NCBI RefSeq assembly: GCF_002407185.1
Contig: NZ_CP023563.1
Coordinates: 1,116,001 to 1,180,000 of the forward strand
Length of the DNA: 64,000 nucleotides
Direction: 5' to 3'
Origin: Brachybacterium vulturis
GTDB taxonomy: Bacteria; Actinomycetota; Actinomycetes; Actinomycetales; Dermabacteraceae
In this document: piece after piece, positions 35,427 to 44,134 of the stretch
Position numbering within the stretch: position 1 is the first letter of the stretch
Layout of the letters: each line of letters begins with the position of its first letter
Notes under the pieces: generated by a model
What the model saw: only the letters and a program-made list of their open reading frames with translations
Database searches by the model: none
What the model was told of the DNA's origin: nothing
Program-made: the position numbers and the translations under genes

Positions 35427-37129
35427 GCGATCGGCTGAGCGCGCGCGAGGTCAAGCGGCACAAGTGGTGGGGCTGGGGACTGGACGACGTCACCTTCCGG
35501 TACGATAACAAGCCCGCATTCCCGGTGCTGGCGAAGAACAAGGTCGGCGTGGACCTGGACTCCCAGCAGCCGGTCGTGCCCGACCTGTCGGTCTTCGAGA
35601 TCCCCGCGGGCCGCCTGCCGCAGGAGGTGCGCTCCGGGCTGACCGCGGCGGTCGGCGCGGAGAACGTGATCGAGGACGACGAGTACCGCGTCATCCACTC
35701 CTTCGGCCGCTCCCTGCCGGACCTGTTCCGCGTCCGGGCCGGAGACTTCGCCCGGCTGGTCGACGTCGTCGTCTATCCCGCCTCCGAGGAGGAGGTCGCC
35801 GCGGTGCTGCGGCTCGTGCTCGAGCAGGACCTGGTGCTGATCCCCTACGGCGGCGGCTCCAGCATCTCCGGCTCGGTCACGCCGGACGTTGCCGAGCAGC
35901 GCCCCGTGATCTCCCTGAACCTGGGCCGGATGCGCGAGGTGGTCGAGATCGACGACACCGCGGGCCTGGCCCGGGTCGAGGCCGGCGTCTACGGCCCCGA
36001 TCTCGAGGAGCAGCTCAACGCCGAGGGGTGGACCGTCGGCCACTTCCCGGACTCCTTCACCTACTCGACCCTCGGCGGCTGGGCCGCGACCCGCTCCTCC
36101 GGCATGCAGTCGGACAAGTACGGGGACATCGAGGACATCGTGCGCGGGCTGCGCCTGGTCCACCCCGACGGCGTCGCGGTCACCAAGCCGATCCCGGGCC
36201 GGGACTCCGGCCCCAGCGTGCACGAGATGATCCTGGGCAGCGAGGGCCGGCTCGGCGTGATCACCGAGGCCACCGTGCAGGTCCATCGCCTCGCCCCGGT
36301 GCGCCAGGTGATCGCGTACATGTACCCGGACTGGGAGCACGGCATCCGCGGCATGCACGCGATCGCCCGCTCCACCGACGTCACCCCCACCTTCACCCGC
36401 CTCTCCGACGGGCCGGAGACCGAGTTCAGCCTCTCCATGGTCAAGGAGCCCAGCTCCACCAAGGGCCGCGTCGCCGCGAAGGTGCAGGACGGGCTGTTCG
36501 CCTACCTGCGCTCGAAGGGGTGGGACACCACGAACGAGATGTCGATCTCCTACGTGTGCTTCGAGGGCTCCAAGGAGGCGGTCGAGCAGCAGAAGGCGCT
36601 GGTGAAGAAGATCGTCAAGAGCAACGGCGGCATCACCCTGGGGGCGGGTCCGGGCGCGATCTACGACCAGAAGAAGTTCGACACCCCCTACCTGCGTGAC
36701 TTCCTGATGGACTATCAGGTCTTCGGCGACGTCTGCGACACCGGGGCGACCTGGTCGCGGCTCAACGAGCTCCATGCCAGGGCCTACCAGGCGTTCTACG
36801 CGACCCAGGAGGAGCAGGGCCTGCCCGGCTTCATGTTCTGCCACATGTCGCACAGCTACCACGCCGGGGCCTGCCTCTACTTCACCTTCGCCTTCCCCTA
36901 CTCCTCCAAGCAGCAGGCGCTTCAGCAGTACTACGCCGCCAAGGGCGCGGTGCAGCAGACCTTCGTGGACCTCGGCGCGACGGTCAGCCATCACCATGCG
37001 GTGGGCACCGAGCACCAGCCGTGGATCACCGAGGACATCGGCGAGGTCGGCACGCGCATGGTCAAGGGCCTGTTCGCGGACAACGACCCGGGCCGGAACC
37101 TGAACCCCGGCAAGGTCGTCTCCCCCTGA
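35423..37129 (+). CDS. Alkyldihydroxyacetonephosphate synthase homologue (FAD-binding, AGPS type)
   Basis: A 568-residue flavoprotein of the VAO/PCMH fold that in eukaryotes replaces the acyl chain of acyl-DHAP by a fatty alcohol, creating the ether bond. It begins with the AGPS hallmark KWWGWG, followed by FAD-binding YGGGSSISG (about 140), DSFTYSTLGGWAATRSSGM, GDIEDIV and ILGSEGRLGVITEAT. Catalytic-type residues are present: Y479 in SYHAGAC, and the histidine triplet H523-H525 in VSHHHAVG. This degree of motif conservation sets it apart from D-lactate or glycolate oxidases. It overlaps the PlsC gene by four bases, within a divergent cluster that also has a fatty acyl reductase. Confidence 0.92.
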   Translation: MSDRLSAREVKRHKWWGWGLDDVTFRYDNKPAFPVLAKNKVGVDLDSQQPVVPDLSVFEIPAGRLPQEVRSGLTAAVGAENVIEDDEYRVIHSFGRSLPDLFRVRAGDFARLVDVVVYPASEEEVAAVLRLVLEQDLVLIPYGGGSSISGSVTPDVAEQRPVISLNLGRMREVVEIDDTAGLARVEAGVYGPDLEEQLNAEGWTVGHFPDSFTYSTLGGWAATRSSGMQSDKYGDIEDIVRGLRLVHPDGVAVTKPIPGRDSGPSVHEMILGSEGRLGVITEATVQVHRLAPVRQVIAYMYPDWEHGIRGMHAIARSTDVTPTFTRLSDGPETEFSLSMVKEPSSTKGRVAAKVQDGLFAYLRSKGWDTTNEMSISYVCFEGSKEAVEQQKALVKKIVKSNGGITLGAGPGAIYDQKKFDTPYLRDFLMDYQVFGDVCDTGATWSRLNELHARAYQAFYATQEEQGLPGFMFCHMSHSYHAGACLYFTFAFPYSSKQQALQQYYAAKGAVQQTFVDLGATVSHHHAVGTEHQPWITEDIGEVGTRMVKGLFADNDPGRNLNPGKVVSP

Positions 37130-37719
37130 GCGCGGGGAGGGGGCAGGTCTGGGTGCTCCGCCACGGCGAGTCCACGGCGAACGTCGAGGGCCTGATCGTG
37201 TCCGTCCCTGGACCGCGGGCGCTGGTCGAGGTGGGGCTCACCGAGCGCGGTCGCGCACAGGCCCGCGCGGCCGCCCGTGAGGGCCTCGCCCAGGGACTGG
37301 GGCCGGGGACCATCGTCGTCTCGAGCGACTTCGCCCGCGCCCTGCAGACGGCCCAGGAGTTCGCCGCCGGGCTCGGTGCCGCCCCGCCCCGCGTGGACGA
37401 GCGCCTGCGGGAGCGCAGGTTCGGGCGGCACGACGAGGGCCCTGCCAGCGCCTACCAGCAGATCTGGCAGGTGGACCGCGACCGCGGCACCCACCAGGGC
37501 GGGGTCGAGCAGGTCGCGGCCGTCGCGGCCCGGGTCTCCGCGGCGCTGTCCGCAGCCGACGAGCTGGCACGGGAGGCACCGGTGGTGCTGGTTGCCCACG
37601 GCGACGTGCTGCAGATCGCGCTCGCGGTCGGGTCCGGGAGGGATCCGCACGAGCATCGCGAGGTCCCGCACCTGGGCAATGCAGAGCTGCGCCGGATCGG
37701 TGACGGCCGGGCGGCATGA
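37126..37719 (+). CDS. Histidine phosphatase family protein
   Basis: A phosphoglycerate mutase-like phosphatase with RHGES at its N-terminus (phospho-histidine), SSDFARALQTAQ, LRERRFGRHDE and VAHGDVLQIAL. The start is problematic: no ATG is available. GTG 37153 gives MLRHGES, cutting off most of the first beta strand, whereas CTG 37126 overlaps the previous stop as CTGA and gives a full strand (QVWVLRHGES). I place the start at CTG as inference; GTG 37153 is the alternative. It follows the alkyl-DHAP synthase gene directly and overlaps the next gene by four bases. Substrate unknown. Confidence 0.82.
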   Translation: MSAGRGQVWVLRHGESTANVEGLIVSVPGPRALVEVGLTERGRAQARAAAREGLAQGLGPGTIVVSSDFARALQTAQEFAAGLGAAPPRVDERLRERRFGRHDEGPASAYQQIWQVDRDRGTHQGGVEQVAAVAARVSAALSAADELAREAPVVLVAHGDVLQIALAVGSGRDPHEHREVPHLGNAELRRIGDGRAA

Positions 37720-38078
37720 GGGCTGCTCCTCCCGAAGGCCGCAACCTCACCGTCGCCGGGGACCTGCCCGCCGTCCGCGCTCTGGTCGCGGAGTTCTTCA
37801 CCGACCGCGGCTGGACGGTGCATGAGCGCGGACCGGGACGGCTGGAGGTCGAGACCGGCAGCCTGCGACGCACGGTGCTCCTGGGCGCCTTCGCCGGCTC
37901 GAGGTTCCACCTCACCGCGGCGCTCGAGCTGCGGGAGGTCCCGGGCGCCGTCGAGGTGCACCACCGATGGGGCTCGGGAGCGGGGAGGGCCCTCGGCGGG
38001 GCGGTGGGCCGTGCCCGGGCGGCGCGCAGGCACCGGGAGGTGGCCGCCGCGCTCGAGCGGCAGCTCGGGGCCGGATGA
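37716..38078 (+). CDS. Unknown 120-residue protein
   Basis: A small soluble basic protein, not recognised. It has a helix, then four or five beta strands (VHERGPGRLEVETGSLRRTVLLGAF, FHLTAALELREV, AVEVHHRWG), then an Arg/Ala-rich helix at the end. Its ATG overlaps the stop of the histidine phosphatase (ATGA), so it is the last gene of the operon that begins with the SDR. Codon use matches its neighbours. Confidence 0.75.
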   Translation: MRAAPPEGRNLTVAGDLPAVRALVAEFFTDRGWTVHERGPGRLEVETGSLRRTVLLGAFAGSRFHLTAALELREVPGAVEVHHRWGSGAGRALGGAVGRARAARRHREVAAALERQLGAG

Positions 38079-38096
38079 GCGGCCCGAGGAAGAGGG

Positions 38097-38120
38097 GGCT
38101 CCCTCGCCATTGAAGGAGCC
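38097..38120 (+). terminator. Weak hairpin after the ether-lipid operon
   Basis: GGCTCC (38097-38102) pairs with GGAGCC (38115-38120) around a 12-base loop, 18 bases after the last stop. Only six base pairs; a modest terminator candidate. Confidence 0.35.
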
Positions 38121-38194
38121 TGGGAACGACCATAGCCCGGCTCGAGTGAGAATCGGATCACATCCCGGTCACGGTTCGGTCGTCGGCCCCGATC

Positions 38195-38200
38195 TACGAT
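38195..38200 (+). promoter_or_regulatory. -10 box of the ThuA-like gene
   Basis: TACGAT lies 58 bases upstream of ATG 38259 in an intergenic stretch. No convincing -35. The gene has its own ribosome binding site, so this would be a normal leadered transcript. Confidence 0.4.
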
Positions 38201-38258
38201 GGACCGACCGTCCCTGCGGGTGATGCAGGGGCCCCTCAGCGACAGGATGAAGGACACC

Positions 38259-39023
38259 ATGACTTTGCGCATCGCCGTCTTCGGCGAGAACCGGCACGAG
38301 AAGCTCGACGAGTCGGTGCAGAAGATCTATCCCGCGGGGATGCACACCGTCATCGCGGATGCGCTGCGCTCCCTGCTCGCGGCCGACGGCGTCGACGCGG
38401 AGGTGCGCATCGCCCTGCTCGACGACATCGAGGAGACCCTTTCCGAGGAAGCGCTCGCCGAGACCGACGTGCTCACCTGGTGGGGTCACATGGCGCACGC
38501 GGACGTGCCCGACGAGGTCGCCGAGCGCGTGGTGCGCCGCGTGCACGAGGGCATGGGCCTGATCCCGCTGCACTCGGCCCACTACTCCAAGCCCTTCAGG
38601 GCGCTGATGGGCACCACCTGCAACCTGCTGTGGCGGAACGACGGCGAGGAGGAGCGGGTCTGGACGGTGAACGGCTCCCACCCGATCGCCCGCGGCATCC
38701 CGCACCCGATCCTCATCCCGCAGCAGGAGATGTACGGCGAGATGTTCGACATCCCCGCCCCCGACGAACTGGTCTTCCTCTCGTCCTTCGCAGGGGGAGA
38801 GGTGTTCCGCTCCGGTGCCGTGTTCCGCCGCGGCAAGGGCAAGGTCTTCTACTTCAGCCCCGGCGACCAGGAGTACCCCGTCTACCATCAGGCCGAGATC
38901 CAGCGGGTGCTGGCCAACGCCGTGGTGTGGGCCCGTCCCGAGGAGCGGGAGGCCGCTCCCGTGAAGATCGCCCATGCGCCGCGCGACTGGTACCGCGGCG
39001 AGGAGGTCACCCGGGTCCTCTGA
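38259..39023 (+). CDS. ThuA domain protein (trehalose utilisation family)
   Basis: A 254-residue ThuA-like protein with a glutamine amidotransferase-like fold. Features are RIAVFGENRHEK at the start, TDVLTWWGHMAHADV, GLIPLHSAHYSKPF and the motif VNGSHPIARGIP, then GKVFYFSPGDQEYPVYHQ near the end. ThuA in rhizobia takes part in trehalose oxidation to 3-keto-trehalose; in actinobacteria related proteins act on sugar derivatives, so the exact role is open. ATG 38259 has AAGGA five bases upstream. No oxidoreductase partner is adjacent. Confidence 0.88.
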   Translation: MTLRIAVFGENRHEKLDESVQKIYPAGMHTVIADALRSLLAADGVDAEVRIALLDDIEETLSEEALAETDVLTWWGHMAHADVPDEVAERVVRRVHEGMGLIPLHSAHYSKPFRALMGTTCNLLWRNDGEEERVWTVNGSHPIARGIPHPILIPQQEMYGEMFDIPAPDELVFLSSFAGGEVFRSGAVFRRGKGKVFYFSPGDQEYPVYHQAEIQRVLANAVVWARPEEREAAPVKIAHAPRDWYRGEEVTRVL

Positions 39024-39038
39024 GGGCCCTGGAACGGG

Positions 39039-40106
<1,068 letters not shown>

Positions 40107-40112
40107 GCTGTC

Positions 40113-40118
40113 AATGTA
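40113..40118 (-). promoter_or_regulatory. -10 box of the CDF gene, leaderless
   Basis: Minus-strand TACATT ends six bases before GTG 40106. A possible -35 TTGCTA lies 18 bases farther upstream (40137-40142). Confidence 0.55.
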
Positions 40119-40153
40119 TCTGCGTAGACATGCAGATAGCAAGATCTGCGTAG
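40117..40153. promoter_or_regulatory. ArsR-family operator candidate in the CDF-arsR intergenic region
   Basis: TATCTGC (40117-40123) and GCAGATA (40132-40138) form an inverted repeat around eight bases. The decamer ATCTGCGTAG occurs twice, 26 bases apart (40118-40127 and 40144-40153), abutting the two divergent -10 boxes. Binding here would silence both promoters until metal is bound. Confidence 0.55.
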
Positions 40154-40156
40154 CAT
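40151..40156 (+). promoter_or_regulatory. -10 box of the ArsR gene, leaderless
   Basis: TAGCAT ends six bases before ATG 40163. It overlaps the second ATCTGCGTAG repeat, so repressor and polymerase would compete. Confidence 0.5.
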
Positions 40157-40162
40157 GGCCCC

Positions 40163-40510
40163 ATGCATCCCTCGCCCGTGGATCCGGTCCCCGATGACGA
40201 GCACGCCCGGATCGCCGCGAGCACCTTCCGCATGCTCTCGGATGCCACCCGGGTGAAGATCCTCTGGGCGCTCTTCATCGAGGAGGCCAGCGTGAACGTG
40301 CTCGCCGAGGCGGTCGGGGCGACTCCGGCCGCGGTCAGCCAGCATCTGGCGAAGCTGCGGCTCGCGGGCCTCGTGGAGAGCCGGAAGGAGGGCACCTACG
40401 CCTTCTACCGCGCCTCGGACTCCCATGTGCGCCGGCTGCTCGCCGAGACCCTCTCCCATGCCGAGCACGTCACCGGGGCGGCGACGGAGGACGACCCGCA
40501 CAGCTACTGA
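40163..40510 (+). CDS. ArsR/SmtB family metal-responsive repressor
   Basis: A 115-residue winged-helix repressor. The DNA-binding part reads FRMLSDATRVKILWALF and ATPAAVSQHLAKLRLAGLVESRKEG. Metal ligands cannot be assigned with certainty; His/Asp residues near both ends (EHARI at the start, HVRRLLAETLSHAEH at the end) suggest an alpha5-type zinc site as in SmtB or CzrA. It is divergent from the CDF exporter across 56 bases containing a repeated operator, the classic arrangement for zinc- or cobalt-induced export. The mRNA appears leaderless. Confidence 0.93.
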   Translation: MHPSPVDPVPDDEHARIAASTFRMLSDATRVKILWALFIEEASVNVLAEAVGATPAAVSQHLAKLRLAGLVESRKEGTYAFYRASDSHVRRLLAETLSHAEHVTGAATEDDPHSY

Positions 40511-40557
40511 CAGCTGCTGATCGGTGGCCGTCGCGGGCACGACCTCGAGAGCATGAC

Positions 40558-40597
40558 GAAGCCCCTCGCTGCACTGGTCGGTGCGGTGAGGGGCTTC
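40558..40597. terminator. Hairpin between arsR and tRNA-Arg
   Basis: A ten-base-pair stem, GAAGCCCCTC (40558-40567) with GAGGGGCTTC (40588-40597), with an inner GCAC/GTGC. It is placed 47 bases after the arsR stop and just beyond the 3' end of the convergent tRNA gene, and can serve both. Confidence 0.65.
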
Positions 40598-40607
40598 ATC
40601 CAGAAAG

Positions 40608-40680
40608 TGCGCCCGGAGGGATTCGAACCCCCAACCTTCTGATCCGTAGTCAGATGCTCTATCCGTTAAGCTACGGGCGC
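40608..40680 (-). tRNA. tRNA-Arg(ACG)
   Basis: Minus-strand cloverleaf of 73 bases. The acceptor GCGCCCG/CGGGCGC is perfect. The D arm is GCTTAACGGATAGAGC. The anticodon stem TCTGA/TCAGA has loop CTACGGA, giving anticodon ACG. The T arm has GGTTCGAATCC. Discriminator A; CCA is not encoded. ACG is expected to be deaminated to ICG, reading CGU, CGC and CGA. No other tRNA is in the immediate neighbourhood. Confidence 0.96.
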
Positions 40681-40788
40681 TCGCCAGCTGAACTGACCTG
40701 ATCAACTCTAGCGGTCGTGTCCGGCCGGCGCCAATCCGGGAGCCATGACCCTGCTCACATGGCCCCTGGACGGTTCACCGAGTCGGCG

Positions 40789-41685
40789 TCACCAGCCCGG
40801 ATTCTGCGGGGGCTGCTGACCCTGACCCGGCCGGTCCTGACCCGGCTGGCCCCACTGCTGCCCGTCCTGCGGCGGCCGGGACCAGGGCTGCTCGTCCTGC
40901 GGAGCCTGCGGTGGCTGCGGTGCCGGCGGGGGCGAGGCCTGGCCCCACTGCTGGCCCTGCGGGGTGGCGGTGCCGGCGGCTGCTGCGGCGCCGTAGCCGC
41001 CGGGAATGCCCGCGGGGGTGGAGCCGCCGCCCTTGTTCCGGCGGGCGCGGATCACGAAGAAGGCGATCGCCGCGAGCAGGAGCAGGAAGAGGAACCCGAG
41101 CACCAGCACGACCACGATCACGATGACCCAGGGGAAGTCGCCGGCGTCCGCCCGGATGTCGACGCCCTGCGTCACCTGCTGGAGATCGGTATAGGTCACG
41201 GAGTTGCCGTCGATCTCACCGCCGTTGGACTCGATGACCTCACCGGGGAAGGTGAAGGTCATCCGGAAGTCGAAGTCCAGCTCAGCCATCGCCGGGTCCT
41301 CGAACTGCGCGGCGTCATCGCCGGTGAGGACCAGGTGGTACTCGCCGTCCTCCTCGGTGAGGGAGAGGTCGGAGCCGAAGTTGTCGCGGGTCATGACGCC
41401 GGAGACGAGGCAGCCGAGCTGGCCGTCCTTCTCGTAGGGCTCGACCTCGGGGGCGAGCTCGCCGCCGACGGACAGCTCCTCGGTCATCTCGGAGCACATG
41501 GTGTTGGCGTCGTCGTAGACCCCCGTCGCGAAGTCCTTGTCGATGGCGAGGTCGTAGGACAGGTTGATCGTGTCGACGTCCTGGATCTCGAGATCCGCAT
41601 GGAGCTTCCCGCACCCCGCGAGCACCATGAGGAAGGGAAGCAGGAGAACGGCGATGAGTCTCCGCCCTGTCGAGATGCTGTTCAT
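40789..41685 (-). CDS. LppM-like lipoprotein with C-terminal membrane helix and Gln/Pro/Gly tail
   Basis: A 298-residue lipoprotein with lipobox L-A-G-C25, an extracellular LppM-like domain of about 170 residues (HADLEIQDVDTINLSYDLAI at its start), a hydrophobic helix (about 188-212) with a basic stop-transfer RARR, and a tail rich in Gln, Pro and Gly built of WGQ-type repeats. In mycobacteria LppM affects phagosome traffic; here the role is unknown. ATG 41685 starts the signal peptide; the upstream frame lacks one. The palindromic activator-type promoter at 41751-41796 lies 66 bases upstream. Confidence 0.82.
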   Translation of the reverse strand: MNSISTGRRLIAVLLLPFLMVLAGCGKLHADLEIQDVDTINLSYDLAIDKDFATGVYDDANTMCSEMTEELSVGGELAPEVEPYEKDGQLGCLVSGVMTRDNFGSDLSLTEEDGEYHLVLTGDDAAQFEDPAMAELDFDFRMTFTFPGEVIESNGGEIDGNSVTYTDLQQVTQGVDIRADAGDFPWVIVIVVVLVLGFLFLLLLAAIAFFVIRARRNKGGGSTPAGIPGGYGAAAAAGTATPQGQQWGQASPPPAPQPPQAPQDEQPWSRPPQDGQQWGQPGQDRPGQGQQPPQNPGW

Positions 41686-41750
41686 GGGGCCCCCGTCGGA
41701 TAGTGCGCTGAGTTCGGTGGACAGCGCTCGACCGAGCGCGCGTCCCCCTG

Positions 41751-41796
41751 AGCGTACCGGCGAGGGCGCACCGGCGCGGTGGGGAGAACTCCCCAT
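41751..41796 (-). promoter_or_regulatory. Palindromic activator-type site and promoter of the LppM-like gene
   Basis: Palindrome GTGGGGAGAACTCCCCAT (41779-41796, plus strand) and minus-strand TACGCT (41751-41756) are separated by 24 bases, exactly as at 18732-18777 with the same -10 hexamer. Confidence 0.6.
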
Positions 41797-41829
41797 CGCG
41801 CCGGCGCGCGCAGGCCCGGTGGCGACGGC

Positions 41830-42333
41830 CTACTTCCAGAACATGAGCATGCCGCCGCCGACCATCAGCACACCGAAGCCCGCGGCGAGGTTCCAGTCGC
41901 CGATCGGCAGCGGGAGCTGGCCGGCGGAGATGTAGTAGGTGACCAGGTAGGCCAGACCCACGATCAGCAGCACCACGGCGGTGGGGGCGAGCCAGGCGGG
42001 GTTCTGCGTCGTGGCGGCGACCCGGCGGCGGGTGCTGCGGCTGCTCTCCGCCGCGGCGGCCTTCTTCACCGAGGTGGAGCGGGTGGAGTCCTTCGCCTTC
42101 TCGGCGACCTCCCCGCCGGCGGGCTTCACCGGGCGCTGCGACCTGACGGGGTCCTTGCCGGTGGCGGAGCGCTTGACCGGATCCTTGCCGGTGCTCCTGG
42201 CGGAGGTCGCGACCGGATCCTTCGAGGATCCCGCGACCGCCTCCTCCGGGGAGTCCTCCGCCGGTGTCGCCGCGGCCGTGGCCTTCGCGTTCGACGTCGA
42301 CCGCCGGGGCGACTTCTTCCTGCTCCTGGCCAT
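41830..42333 (-). CDS. crgA: Cell division protein CrgA
   Basis: A 167-residue actinobacterial division protein that recruits partners to the septum (with FtsZ, FtsQ, FtsI in mycobacteria). The C-terminal 70 residues are the conserved CrgA part: NPAWLAPTAVVLLIVGLAYLV, then LPIGDWNLAAGFGVLMVGGGMLMFWK, two membrane helices. The N-terminal 90 residues are an unusually long Lys/Ser/Ala-rich tail with a repeated GKDPV motif; most CrgA proteins are under 100 residues. ATG 42333 has GAGGGAG nine bases upstream. Position next to DUF881 and trpG matches mycobacterial synteny. Confidence 0.92.
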   Translation of the reverse strand: MARSRKKSPRRSTSNAKATAAATPAEDSPEEAVAGSSKDPVATSARSTGKDPVKRSATGKDPVRSQRPVKPAGGEVAEKAKDSTRSTSVKKAAAAESSRSTRRRVAATTQNPAWLAPTAVVLLIVGLAYLVTYYISAGQLPLPIGDWNLAAGFGVLMVGGGMLMFWK

Positions 42334-42447
42334 GAAACGGTGCTCCCTCGACGGGTCTGATCGCACGGTGCGCCGCGCGAGCCCGCGGGCGCGGACTGTG
42401 GCCTAGGGTAATGGTCGTCGACCGACGGTGCGAAGTCAGGAGTTGCC

Positions 42448-43188
42448 ATGGATGCAGAGGGCGTCGGCCGCCGCCCCGCTCGCACCGCGCGTCTCCGCGG
42501 CCGGATCGGGGTGGCGCTGGTGATGGTGCTGTGCGGGATCCTGTTCGCCACCACCGCCGGTCTCTCCGACGGCAGCTCCATCCGCGACGAGAGCAGCGAC
42601 GTCGCCGGCGTGCTCGAGGAGCGCGGGCGCGTCATCGAGGACCTCACGGCGGAGAACGCGGCCAAGCGCGCCGAGATCCAACGTCTGCGGGGCACGGACG
42701 AGGGCGCGCCCGCCGCCGCCCGCACCGCGCAGGTCGCGGACGCCGTGGGCCTCAGCGAGGTCAGCGGGCCCGCCCTGCGGATCACCCTCACCGACGCCCC
42801 CGGCAGCGCGCTGGGCGCGGTCCCCGGTGCGGAGCCGGATGATCTCGTGGTCCATCAGCAGGATCTCGAGTCGTACATCAACGCGCTGTGGGCGGGCGGC
42901 GCCGAGGCGATGATGCTGCAGGACCAGCGGGTCATCAACGGCAGCGCCTTCCGCTGCGCCGGCAACACCCTCCTGCTCGAGGGCCGGGTCTACTCCCCGC
43001 CGTTCGTGGTCACCGTGATCGGACCGGTCGAGGAGATGACCGCCTCGCTGGAGTCCTCGCCGGGGGTCCGGGTGTATCGCGAATGGGTGGACCACGTGGG
43101 CCTCGGCGAGAAGGTCGAGACCCTGGAGACCACCACGCTCCCCGGCTTCGTCGGCTCCCTCACCATCGATGCGGAGGTGGCCGGATGA
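42448..43188 (+). CDS. DUF881 family protein
   Basis: A 246-residue membrane-anchored protein of the DUF881 family, equivalent by position to mycobacterial Rv0012. An N-terminal helix (VALVMVLCGILFATTAGL) is followed by a coiled coil (about 50-80) and the conserved outer domain with LRITLTDAPG, DLESYINALWAGGAEAMMLQDQRV and IGPVEEMTASLE. Function is unknown, though the family resembles the periplasmic part of division proteins. ATG 42448 has CAGGAG five bases upstream; TAGGGT near 42403 is a possible -10 box. It overlaps the sortase gene by four bases. Confidence 0.9.
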   Translation: MDAEGVGRRPARTARLRGRIGVALVMVLCGILFATTAGLSDGSSIRDESSDVAGVLEERGRVIEDLTAENAAKRAEIQRLRGTDEGAPAAARTAQVADAVGLSEVSGPALRITLTDAPGSALGAVPGAEPDDLVVHQQDLESYINALWAGGAEAMMLQDQRVINGSAFRCAGNTLLLEGRVYSPPFVVTVIGPVEEMTASLESSPGVRVYREWVDHVGLGEKVETLETTTLPGFVGSLTIDAEVAG

Positions 43189-43949
43189 GCCCCTCCCATC
43201 GCGGTCGTCGCCGTGGGAGCGGAGTCATCGGGATCCTCGGGGAGCTGCTGCTGACCTGCGGTGCGCTGCTGCTGCTGTTCCTGATCTGGCAGCTGTGGTG
43301 GACCGATGTGGTCGCCGACCGCGAGCAGGCCGGCATCCTGGCGGGCCTGGAGCAGGAATGGGGCGAGGTCGATGCCCGGATCGTCGCCCCGCGCCAGGAG
43401 GGCCCGCCGCCGGTGCCGGCGACCCCGGCGGACACGAAGGTCTGGGGCACCATGCACGTGCCCGCCTTCGACCGTCCGGAGTTCCCGCTCGCGGAGGGCG
43501 TGAGCCTCGAGCAGGTGCTCGACGTCAAGGGAGCCGGGCACTATCCGGGCACCGCGCTGCCCGGGGAGCTCGGGAACGTCGCGATCGCCGGGCACCGCAA
43601 CACCTTCGGCCGGGTCTTCGAGGACATCGCCCGGCTCGGCGCCGGGGATCCGATCGTGGTGGAGACGGCCGACGCCTTCTACGTGTACGAGGTGACCGAG
43701 ACGCTCATCGTCCAGCCCGAGGACGTCGAGGTGATCGCGCCGACGCCCGGACAGCCCGGCGTCGAGCCCACGGAGCAGATGCTCACCCTCACCGCCTGCC
43801 ACCCGATGTACTCCGCCCGCGAGCGGTTCATCGTCCACGCGGAGTTCGCGTACTGGACGAAGCGGGCCGACGGGGTCCCCGAGGCGCTCGCGGACGATGC
43901 CGCGGAGGCCGAGGGCGGCGCACCCCCCGCCACCGAGGAGGAGAGCTGA
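43185..43949 (+). CDS. srtE: Class E sortase
   Basis: A 254-residue membrane-bound transpeptidase that attaches sorted proteins to cell-wall peptide. After a basic N-terminus and one helix (about 15-38) comes the sortase domain with H137 in AGHRNTFG, C205 in LTLTACHPMYS and downstream Arg (212/214). Class E sortases of high-GC actinobacteria recognise LAXTG-type motifs. No obvious substrate with such a motif lies in the window. ATG 43185 overlaps the DUF881 stop (ATGA), and a small membrane gene follows in TGATG overlap. Confidence 0.94.
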   Translation: MSPSHRGRRRGSGVIGILGELLLTCGALLLLFLIWQLWWTDVVADREQAGILAGLEQEWGEVDARIVAPRQEGPPPVPATPADTKVWGTMHVPAFDRPEFPLAEGVSLEQVLDVKGAGHYPGTALPGELGNVAIAGHRNTFGRVFEDIARLGAGDPIVVETADAFYVYEVTETLIVQPEDVEVIAPTPGQPGVEPTEQMLTLTACHPMYSARERFIVHAEFAYWTKRADGVPEALADDAAEAEGGAPPATEEES

Positions 43950-44134
43950 TGTACGGATGGCTGTTCCGGCGCCTGCCCGGACCGCTGTGGGCGCGGATCC
44001 TGCTCACCGTGCTGCTGGTCGCGATGCTCATCGTGGCGCTGTTCGCCTGGGTCTTCCCGGCGATCGCGCCCCATGTGCCCGTGGACGACAGTCTGGTCGG
44101 CGCCGCGCTCAGCCGGTCGTCATCAGGGGCTTGA
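43949..44134 (+). CDS. Small membrane protein downstream of sortase
   Basis: A 61-residue protein with a conserved-looking start MYGWLFRRLPGPLWARI, one membrane helix (about 17-38) and a short tail. ATG overlaps the sortase stop (TGATG, 43947-43951). Small proteins of this look are common between srtE/DUF881 and trpG in actinobacteria; function unknown. Its 3' end overlaps the convergent trpG gene by 26 bases. Confidence 0.78.
   Translation: MYGWLFRRLPGPLWARILLTVLLVAMLIVALFAWVFPAIAPHVPVDDSLVGAALSRSSSGA

Noticed and set aside
35423..37129. D-lactate dehydrogenase or glycolate oxidase (GlcD)
   Set aside because: The N-terminal KWWGWG, the SYHAGAC tyrosine and the HHH triplet belong to the alkyl-DHAP synthase branch, not to GlcD or Dld.
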